From positions 1 to 31,533 of the IMG/VR virus record IMGVR_UViG_3300020034_000054: a DNA stretch of 31,533 nucleotides, one strand, 5' to 3'. The DNA comes from a virus. A program made the translations under genes and the position numbers. The notes under the pieces were generated by a model. The model searched no databases and was not told the origin of the DNA. It worked only from the letters and a program-made list of their open reading frames with translations. Of this stretch, positions 15,801-23,200 are shown piece after piece. The stretch's first letter is position 1; each line of letters opens with the position of its first letter.

Positions 15801-17214
15801 CGGCGCGGCGGATTTCACAGAAGACAATTACAACGAGTACTTTGGAACCTATAAAAACATTCTCTTCCACCTTCCCGCCATGGACGGGCTGGCTGCAATC
15901 GCCAAATTCATGCCCGAAGATAAGAGCGGCGGGACGCAGGCGGACTTCTCCATGTCGTGCACCTACGTCGATATAGGTGGCGGGACCTTCGATCATCACG
16001 AGGCCTTCGTCGGCGGCTACATGACCGCGGCATGGGCGGTCACCGACGATCCGAGCCTCGCGGCGTTCGCCCCGACTGACTGTCGCGAGGTGAACCCGTA
16101 TCTGGACATCAACGACTTCCCGTTCGATGGCGTCGACTACAGCATCCGCTGGCTATTCTTCATTGTTGGCCGGGTGGCTGATGGTGCTGTGGTCGGAGAC
16201 CCGGCGACGGTGATCATCAAGTACCAGTTCACCTCCGGCGCGGCCCCGGCAGTGCTGCAGGTGATCGCTGAGGACGGTTGGGATGCGGCCTACGCAACCT
16301 ATGCTGCAGCGATATCGGACGACAACGTCATCGAAGCTTCCATGCAGTTGCCGGTCTCTGGCGACGAGTTCGAGCAATTCAGCAATATCCAGGACAGCGG
16401 TATTTACGACTCCGGAGGCAATGCCTTCTGGTGGTCCGGCTCCAACCCCAACATGTACCAGCTCGATGCCGCATTCACGAACAGGGCGGCCACCGGCACG
16501 GAGCAGCAACCGTTCCCGCCCTTTTTACGACTAGGTTTCCAGACTCCAATCGTAGAAAATGATTGCGTTCATGTAGGCTGTGGGGAAATTACAGTTACAG
16601 AAGTTGTGAATTCCCAGCATTTGATTGGAGAGATTACGGCCTCGGTGGCGGAATTGTTAGTGCCCGATGACCCCGACGGGGCGTATGAACCTATCGCGGC
16701 TGGGGATTGGTTTCTCAGCACGCCCACTGACACAATCACCCTCGCGCACTTGAAGGGTAAGGAGGTGTGGGCGTTGGCGGACGGGCATGTGGTGGGGCCG
16801 CTGGTGGCGAATGCGAGCACGGGGATTGTGACGCTGCCCTTTGCGGCTTGTACTGTCGTGGCAGGGCTGAAGTACACCCAACAGGTTAAGACCCTATACC
16901 TTACCATGGAGGGGCTAAACCAGGGGACTGAGCAGGGTAAGCGCAAGCAGATCAGCGGCATCACTACGCGGGTGGATTGCACCCTCGGGCCGGTTATCGG
17001 CTCGGACTTCGAACTCATGTATTCCCCACCCGAGTTCGCCACCACGGTCAACGATCCCGCGTCCAACACAGTGTTGGCGACTGGCGACGTGCGGGCGCTG
17101 AACTTCCCCCAATGGGACACGAAGGGCGAGGTGTGTGTGGAGCAAACGCTTCCCCTCCCCGCGAGCATCCTTGGCATTATTGTGGAGGTCACCCCAGGTG
17201 ATACCGGACGCTAG
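12892..17214 (+). CDS. Tail nozzle protein (T7 gp12 / tail tubular B-like) with large insertion
   Basis: A 1440-residue nozzle-type protein; relatives are usually about 600-900 residues. Nozzle features frame the protein: MATASIQTAFTAGEISPQLY, LIRNFFVDYRGGVTNRPGT and SADVLTLVHPSYPP at the N-terminus. A GGSGYDGVGGDWP beta module lies near residue 280, FAERQ near 597, and LKGKEVWALADGHVVGPLV plus QGKRKQISGITTRV near the C-terminus. Between about residue 620 and 1205 lies a block foreign to the family. It carries repeating motifs such as GDFWVSAGSCELYLFRFAD and GSVYVFSMFQTDTRDYRLYK that resemble propeller blades. Flanks resume the nozzle pattern (ENDCVHVGCGEITVTEV). The insertion is in frame and the gene looks functional. 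Its extra domain may bind the host surface. Confidence 0.87.
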   Translation: MATASIQTAFTAGEISPQLYSRVDLEKFQIGAALIRNFFVDYRGGVTNRPGTKYIDTVLEDSRLIPFVVSTSASYVLVFSNELITIYTAGVFVTTVASPYLATDLQRLNYTQSADVLTLVHPSYPPANLSRTSDTTFSYDVLTTAPTINPPVITTFVAPHSGPYNFGYLVTAVDLDGKEESLPSNPGVKHSEAMNETTNRVIGLSWTAPAEPVSKYNIYKWGPIDAVTLNPATVWGFIGSSQTTTFTDNNIAPDFSKQPPGWGDPFSGGQFQSITVATGGSGYDGVGGDWPNIPYVPLTITGDGTDAAGYAVIDHATGAIIGVFLTNSGKNYTAATVTANGEGGTGATFNFTFSDTEPLNPACTAYLQQRRWFAGADLKPETLVASNVGLYNNFNTTPVSLATDALVISLASEQVNTIRAMVPVSYGMLIFTTGGSFLLNGGSPYAPITPATISVQAQASEGANFLRPLAINYDILYGQAKGNRIRNLAFAWQRQSYTGGDVTQLAPHLFDNFHTTEWAWAEEPFKIVWAVRDDGTMLSLTYVPDQEVNAWARHDTQGLFKSVCSVPEGDTDAVYVIVKRHIPNEDGEPCWVWMLERFAERQSCCIYDSWFLDSALSLPKNFPAASLYVVGGTTIGDTVDLYSYDPCGTPGGNFGISSFVMEARENYTSALATRFTAADFPQIAAADGATMGLSYDHVRRKIMYIGLLSETARPIINTTGFTIWNGLRSIAPGDTITDSGDNTPLVTFTCEKDIDTGAVVFYPNYDAANLVPAGIGGGDGTWRRFTDDFFFSGGNMPNGVNPRTGDFWVSAGSCELYLFRFADNFSLIISPMRPQLGNVNNLVQLVGITGTWVYAQEQNLLSAPSSFDQFYLTPTNITAAETAADELLIYAKYDYPVRSNPTLPLNPASYYRKAVASDGSVYVFSMFQTDTRDYRLYKFTPPSSFVYPTPPIDGGFSDITPWASGTGPNTGAADFTEDNYNEYFGTYKNILFHLPAMDGLAAIAKFMPEDKSGGTQADFSMSCTYVDIGGGTFDHHEAFVGGYMTAAWAVTDDPSLAAFAPTDCREVNPYLDINDFPFDGVDYSIRWLFFIVGRVADGAVVGDPATVIIKYQFTSGAAPAVLQVIAEDGWDAAYATYAAAISDDNVIEASMQLPVSGDEFEQFSNIQDSGIYDSGGNAFWWSGSNPNMYQLDAAFTNRAATGTEQQPFPPFLRLGFQTPIVENDCVHVGCGEITVTEVVNSQHLIGEITASVAELLVPDDPDGAYEPIAAGDWFLSTPTDTITLAHLKGKEVWALADGHVVGPLVANASTGIVTLPFAACTVVAGLKYTQQVKTLYLTMEGLNQGTEQGKRKQISGITTRVDCTLGPVIGSDFELMYSPPEFATTVNDPASNTVLATGDVRALNFPQWDTKGEVCVEQTLPLPASILGIIVEVTPGDTGR

Positions 17215-17626
17215 GCGCATTACACTCGACACCATCCCCCCGTTCACGCTGCGGAGCGCGGACGTGGAGGAGTGTGCTGCGGGGGGCCTCACCCCCCAGC
17301 AAGCCGTTCGCTGCTCCGTGGCGTTCGCGGATCGGGCGTATGCGGAGTGGTTCGGCGATGAGCTGTTGTGCCTCTGGGGCTACCGGGCGGAGGGGCCGAC
17401 CGCGAATATGTGGATGCTGAGCACGCCGAATGTGGACCTCCATCCGCGATTGTTCGCCCGCGAGACCCGTGCGATACTCGGCATGATGCTGCGGGAGTTC
17501 GCCCGCGTGCGCTGCACGGTCCACAACGGCCATACGCAGGCCGTGCGGTGGTTGGAATGGCTGGGGTTCACCCCCGCCTCGGCGCTTAATGAGAACTTCA
17601 CCCTTATGCAAGTGGGACAAATTTGA
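17198..17626 (+). CDS. GNAT-fold protein, T7 gp13 / DUF2833-like
   Basis: A 142-residue protein. GTG 17198 follows GGAGG (17184-17188) at nine bases, and it overlaps the nozzle gene by 17 bases; the longer upstream frame is a nozzle shadow. The fold is that of a GNAT acyltransferase: YAEWFGDELLCLWGYRAEG for the central strands, then an FARVRCTVHNGHTQAVRWLE segment and WLGFTPA, the typical N-terminal-helix/AVRxLExLGF ending. T7 gp13 and its relatives share this fold and are found before gp14-like genes, as here. Whether it acetylates anything is unknown; gp13-type proteins are linked to virion assembly. Confidence 0.8.
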   Translation: MIPDARRITLDTIPPFTLRSADVEECAAGGLTPQQAVRCSVAFADRAYAEWFGDELLCLWGYRAEGPTANMWMLSTPNVDLHPRLFARETRAILGMMLREFARVRCTVHNGHTQAVRWLEWLGFTPASALNENFTLMQVGQI

Positions 17627-18180
17627 TGGGCTTTTTGGCGAATGTTGGCGCGCAGATTGGGGAGGCGTTTGCGCCTGCGGCTACTGCGGGTGGGACTGCG
17701 GGGGCGTCACTCGGTTGGGGGACGCTGGCTACCGGGGCGAATATCGGCGCGAACCTCGCTGAGGGCATCGGTTCCGCCCAGCGGTACGACTACGCCGCGA
17801 AAGTGAGTGGGCAGAACGCGCAAGCCGCGCTACTCGCAGGACAGCAGGCCGAGTCCGCGAGTAAGATGAAGTACGGCGCATTGGAAGCTGAGCAAAAGGC
17901 GACGCAGGCGGCGAATGGTATCCAGGTCACGAGTGGGAGCGCCGAGGCCGTGCGCCACTCGACGGAGGAAATCTCCGCCATGGACGCCGCGCTCATTCAC
18001 TACAACGCGGCGCGGCAAGCTTTCGGGGAGGAGACGCAGGCGAGTTTGTACAAGACCGCTGCGAAGGGTTCGCTCATCAAAGGCGCGCTGAACGCGGGCG
18101 TGTCGTTCCTGAGCGGCGTGGAGTCCCTCAGTGACAAAGCCCTCGCCTACCGCCGCTCTGGCGCGATGGGAGGTGCGTGA
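17626..18180 (+). CDS. Internal virion protein, gp14-like
   Basis: A 184-residue Ala-rich helical protein (GFLANVGAQIGEAFAPAATA). Its core runs QRYDYAAKVSGQNAQAALLA, AESASKMKYGALEAEQKATQ and SGSAEAVRHSTEEISAMDA, matching the style of gp14-type internal proteins that are ejected and form a membrane channel at infection. ATG 17626 overlaps the previous stop (TGATG); a TTG three bases earlier is unlikely. The N-terminal 50 residues are hydrophobic and could insert in the outer membrane. Position between the gp13-like and gp15/16-like genes supports the call. Confidence 0.75.
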   Translation: MGFLANVGAQIGEAFAPAATAGGTAGASLGWGTLATGANIGANLAEGIGSAQRYDYAAKVSGQNAQAALLAGQQAESASKMKYGALEAEQKATQAANGIQVTSGSAEAVRHSTEEISAMDAALIHYNAARQAFGEETQASLYKTAAKGSLIKGALNAGVSFLSGVESLSDKALAYRRSGAMGGA

Positions 18181-20264
18181 TGCCCGTTGTCCCGACCGTT
18201 GACGCGCCGACGCAGAGCCTGAGTGGAGGGCCGCTGAACATCACTCCGCCGCCCGAGGCGTTTGGGGCGAATGTTGCCGCTGACGCACTCGGGAAGCTTG
18301 GCGGCGTCGCTGAGCACACCTCCGATATGCTGGCCCAACACGCCGAGCAGTTCCAGGCCATCAACAACAAGGCCGAGTCCGATAAAGGCTTCACAACCTT
18401 CATCCCCGCAAGTGCCGCGCTGTGGGAAGACTACAAATCCCACAACCAAGGGGACCTTGCGGCGGCGAACCTCCCTGAGTTCTTCAGCAAACTGGACACC
18501 CTGCGTGGGGACATCGGCGGGCAGATGTCCAACCCGATGGCGAAGGCGATGTATGACGCCCAAAGCCGTCAGGAGTTCCGCTCACTCACCAACCAAGGCG
18601 CGACCTACGCAGCGGCCCAGACGCAGAAGTTCGCCATTGACCAACATGTCGCGGTGCAGAAGTCTTACATTGACCTGATCGCGAATGATCCGACTTCCTA
18701 TGGTCGGAATAAAGACGCGTTGGTGTTGAACCAGGCCCTGTGGGACCACACGCACGGAGTTAGCGAGGATGTCGGGCACAGGAATGTGCAGGACATCCTT
18801 GGCAAAGCGGTGGGGGATGTGACGGGCATCTTGGCCAATCAGGGTAAGCCCGAGGAGGCTGCAGCATTCTTCGCTTCGCACCGGGGGGACATGGGCGGGG
18901 ACGCGCAGCGGCAAGTGGAAGCCGCGCTCCGCCCCTTGATGCAGGCAAACACCATCCGTACGGTGGCCGATGAAGCGGTGCAGCGCGCGGCGGGCGACGC
19001 GTCCGTTGGCGGGCCCCGCAATCTCCGCAACAACAACCCCGGGAACATTGAGGACGGAGCGTTTGCGAAGTCGCAGCCGGGGTACACAGGCTCCGATGGT
19101 CGCTTCGCGCAGTTCTCCTCCCCCGACGCCGGGGCCGTCGCGCAAACCACGCTGTTGAAGTCCTACGTCAACCGGGGGTTCAACACGATTGACAAGATCG
19201 TGGGGCGGTGGGCTCCGTCGAGTGACAACAATGACACGAACGCGTATGCGGCGACTGTGGCAAAGGCGACTGGGTTGGCGCGGGACGCGGTCATCGCCCC
19301 CAACGACACAGCTGCACTCGGCGCGGTGCGGGCCGCGATGGAGCATGTGGAGGGGCACGGGTCGACCGGCGCAACTGCCCCGGCCCTCGCGCGAACGGAT
19401 AACATCGAGCGTAACGCGGCGCAGACCTACGCGGACATTGCGAACGACCCGCGCCTCCACGGCGACCCCGACCTCATCCACAAAGCCCAGTCCGCCTTCA
19501 TTGCCAACGTGAACCAAACCCGCGCAGTGACGAACCTTGGCGAGAGTGCGGCGAAGGAGAACCTCGTGGCGCTGGCGCAGGCGAACGGGGCGCGGAGTGT
19601 TGAGGACTTGGTGAAGCTGCCTGGGGCGGCGGATGACCTTCGCCAACTCTCGCCGACCGCGCAACGCACTCTCAGCAACCAACTCACCGCTGCGGGAAAC
19701 CAGTGGGACCCGGCGAAGACTGCGCGGTACAATGAGCTTGTGGGGATGCGGGAGCTGAACCCGCAGGCGTTCTTGGCGACGAACATGGCGCATGAGGATT
19801 TGCCTCAGAGTGCCGTCCGGGGGCTGTCAACGGACCAGTCCAAAATCCTTAAGAAGCAGCAGACGCAAACGGCGACCTCCACTAACCTAAACCGTGCGTT
19901 AGGGAATGAGTTCGTGATGCAGGGCCTTGCCACGGCGGGGCTGAAAAAGGACACCCCCGACTACGATCACTTCACCGGCGCGCTGTACGCGGAATTGGAG
20001 AACTTCGCCGACAACCATCCTGGGAAGAAGCCTTCGGACCTTGAGCTTGGAACGATGGCGGCGGGAGTGTTGGCGAAGCGGAGTGTGCCTGCGGGGAACT
20101 ACTTCCTCGGGATGCGCGTGGGCGATACAACAATGGAGCGGCGAGGGTTTGACGTACCTGACGCGGCGCAGACCGAACTCACTGCGCAGTTCAGGCAACA
20201 CTACAACCGCGAGCCAACGGCGGCTGAGGTCGCGTACTTTTACCATAAGGCGGGCGCGAAGTGA
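18180..20264 (+). CDS. Internal virion protein with a muralytic-type domain
   Basis: A 694-residue protein behind GGGAGGT with ATG overlapping the previous stop. Residues 50-275 are helical (SDMLAQHAEQFQAINNKAES, MAKAMYDAQSRQEFRSLTNQ), as in gp15-type ejection proteins. Residues about 278-370 hold GPRNLRNNNPGNIED, GRFAQFSSPDAGAVAQTTLL and RWAPSSDNNDTNAYAATVAK. This is a domain found in virion-borne peptidoglycan hydrolases and structural proteins (RxxRxNNPGNI, then DGRFAxFxSPExG, then RWAPxxxND). The remainder is again helical, ending EVAYFYHKAGAK. It probably helps DNA cross the cell wall. The catalytic residue cannot be named with confidence. Confidence 0.8.
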   Translation: MPVVPTVDAPTQSLSGGPLNITPPPEAFGANVAADALGKLGGVAEHTSDMLAQHAEQFQAINNKAESDKGFTTFIPASAALWEDYKSHNQGDLAAANLPEFFSKLDTLRGDIGGQMSNPMAKAMYDAQSRQEFRSLTNQGATYAAAQTQKFAIDQHVAVQKSYIDLIANDPTSYGRNKDALVLNQALWDHTHGVSEDVGHRNVQDILGKAVGDVTGILANQGKPEEAAAFFASHRGDMGGDAQRQVEAALRPLMQANTIRTVADEAVQRAAGDASVGGPRNLRNNNPGNIEDGAFAKSQPGYTGSDGRFAQFSSPDAGAVAQTTLLKSYVNRGFNTIDKIVGRWAPSSDNNDTNAYAATVAKATGLARDAVIAPNDTAALGAVRAAMEHVEGHGSTGATAPALARTDNIERNAAQTYADIANDPRLHGDPDLIHKAQSAFIANVNQTRAVTNLGESAAKENLVALAQANGARSVEDLVKLPGAADDLRQLSPTAQRTLSNQLTAAGNQWDPAKTARYNELVGMRELNPQAFLATNMAHEDLPQSAVRGLSTDQSKILKKQQTQTATSTNLNRALGNEFVMQGLATAGLKKDTPDYDHFTGALYAELENFADNHPGKKPSDLELGTMAAGVLAKRSVPAGNYFLGMRVGDTTMERRGFDVPDAAQTELTAQFRQHYNREPTAAEVAYFYHKAGAK

Positions 20265-23200
20265 CCGATTACAGCAAACTCTTTGCAGACCATGACGCTT
20301 CGCAGGCGGGGGCGAACTCCATCGGCGTGACGGGGATCAGCCCACAGGCTGCGGTGGACGCGCACGCGAACGCGCCACTCACGGGCGTGCCCCCGGCGTT
20401 AGGGATGTTGGACCCGACGGGGGGTTCACAGCTCGCCACACAGCGGCGCAACACGGCGACGCTGAATGCGAGTCCACCCCTCACCTCCTTTGTGGCGAGT
20501 GACCCCGCGAAGGCGGCGGCGGTGAGTGACGACTACACCTCCCTCGCCGGGATTGGGCGTACTGTGGCACGGTGGAATGATGTCGCGACGAAGAATTTCT
20601 TCGAGCCCGGGGAGGCTGCGGCCCGCGCGTTGGTGACTAATGTTCAACGGTACTACAACGGCGAGCCGGGGCGCGCTCCGCATGTGCTGGACATGATTCC
20701 AGGCTTTAATCCCCAGGATCAGAAGGTCGGCTCGGTGCTGGCAGATGTTGGGGCGCTGGCGTTCAGTCCGGTGAGTGGAGCGGTGAATGTTGCGGCGGGG
20801 GCCATTAGTCCGCTGACTGCGTTCACCCCACAGGGCGCGAAGATGACACCCGAGCAGCGCCAGTCTAGCCTTGCGGGCGTGTTTGGCACGGCGTTGATGG
20901 GGTTGGGTGGGGTGCGGGGGGCGGAGGCCGTTCGTGCGCCGCCAATGGATGAAGGCACGTTCGGCGCGCCGCTTAGGTTGACCGGGCCAAAAGAGGTTGT
21001 GCTCGATGCAGAGTTCCACGACATTGCTCCTCCCGGCGTCAACCCGCAACACACGGACACCTATACCGCAATCGCAGGACTGGACGCCGAGCACACAATG
21101 CGAATGCAGGAGGCGGTGGCAGAGAGTGCCACGCATTCCCGCAGCCCGCAGTTGATGTTGGATTTTCTTGAGAACCACACGGAAGCGGGCGGGCAAACGG
21201 TTGCCGTGCCGCCGGAGGCGCTCACGAAGTTGTGGGCGGAGGGGCATTCGGTGTTCCCCTCCCGCGCTGGGGATATTGCCGATGCGCTCAGTACCGGGAC
21301 GGATGTGCAGGTGCCCCTGGCAGAGTACCTCACTGAGACGGCGGGCAAGCCGTTCGCGGAGGAGCTAAACGCGGCGACGAGGTTCCGGGAAGGCGGGGTG
21401 AGTGTTGAGGAGGCGAAGGGGTTGCCGAGTGGGGAGACTGAAGCGGTCCCTCCGCGCGAAGTGACGCCGCCAGAGGACATTGAGCCCGAACTCCACCCCG
21501 CAGTGCGCGAGATCGCTGCGCGGGCGGACAACGCCGTGTCGCAAGTGTTCAAGGAAACCGCGCTCGACTCCCTCTTCACCAACGCCAAGGCGGCGGGCAT
21601 GACCGAGGGGCAGTTCGCGCGGTACGCGGAGCGGGTGGATGAGGCGAGGGCCAACACCCACGCGAGGTTGCTCGAACGCACCTATAACCAAATCCGCCGC
21701 GAGCGCACGCCCGAGTTCAAGGCGGCCGTTGACCTCCATACCGAAGCCGCGCGCAATCTCATTGAGAGCCAACCGAATGTCAAAGCCTACCGCGCGCTCC
21801 GCGATCCGTTGTTCAAACTGGACAGTGAAACTGTTGCCGATCAACATCCCGACCTCACGCTCCCCGCAGGGCTCACCAAACGCGGTGGGTTGGCTCCCGA
21901 TGAGGCGGCCGAGCTGACGGGGCACGCCAGCGGCGCTGAGCTTGTCGCGGACCTTCACCACCTCCACAACGCTGTTGAGGCTGGGGGAGGGACGCTGGAT
22001 AAGTACATCGCCAACCGGGCGAAGGAGTACGCGACCACCCAAGCGCGTGCGGACTTGGGGTATGATGTGACGCCTGAGGGGCTGTTGGCCGCCGCGCGAG
22101 AAGCGTTGGCTGAGCCTGGCGTTGAGGCGCTGCTGACGGAGGACTTGAGGGACCTTGCGCAGAGTGCGGGCCTCCCGTTCAGTAAAGAGGACACTCTTGC
22201 GCTGGCGCAGGAGCAGTTCGGTCAACTGCACGTGAGTGATGCCCTGAAGCCGAAGGCGTTCGCCGAGAACATGCGGCGGTTGGGGGCGAAAGCCGAGTCC
22301 GCGTTGATGGACGAGAAGCCTGTTGAGGCGTTTAAGCGTAAGCAGCAGCAGCTCATGCAATACCTCCAAATGAAGGAGGCGTTCAAGTTCCAAAAGGAGT
22401 TTGCGAAGACGGACAAGGCTATGCGGGTTGTGGGGCGGAAGCCGATTAATAAGGGGATGGATCAGATCGCGCGTAATCATCTCCGTGCGCAGGTGGAGCG
22501 GCTCGGGTATCCCGTGCGCAGTGGGAAGTTCGAGAACGTTGAGTCCGCGTTGAAGGGGCAGACGCTTGAGGAGTACGGCAAGAGCCTCAACGCGCGCGGC
22601 CAGCCTGTGTACATTGCCGAACCGTACACTGGCCCCGCGAGTGGAATGCTTGTGGACACTTGGCGGGACCAAGCGAACATGTTCAACTCTATTGCAACCA
22701 TTGGGAGGCAAGAGATGACAGTGGAGGCCGACGGTAAACGCCAACGGTTGGCCGATATCGCCCAACAGATCGCGGACACGGCGACGGTTAAAGTCGGACG
22801 GCGCTTCACGGCGGCGGAGGTGCGGAAGCGTACGGGCCTCACGTTCACGGAGAGTTTGGTCCAAGGCCTCACCACTTCCCCCAGTGCGCGGATGCGGCAG
22901 CTCGGCGCGATGAACACGCGGAACGAGACGGCGTTGTATTGGTTGGATGGGGAGACCTTCGGTCCGCTGATGGAGCATATTGTCACGCCGCTGAACCGGA
23001 GCGCCGGGTGGAAGATTCAGCAAATCCAGGCCATCGGACGGGCGTTTATGGAGTTCGCCAAGGGTCAACCGAAAGGGTGGGAGAAGTCACTGAGCGCACG
23101 GGTTAACGTTCCCGAACTAACGTTCAGCCGCACCAAGGACGGCCGGCCCGTGAGCTGGATGCAGGATCGGGGGAACCTGATTGTGGCCGCGCTGCACTCG

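Noticed and set aside
21365-23068. Leftward open frame of 567 codons opposite the ejection protein gene
   Set aside because: Shadow frame of a clear rightward gene; Leu/Arg-rich with no fold or ribosome-binding evidence. The same holds for the frame at 18582-19793.
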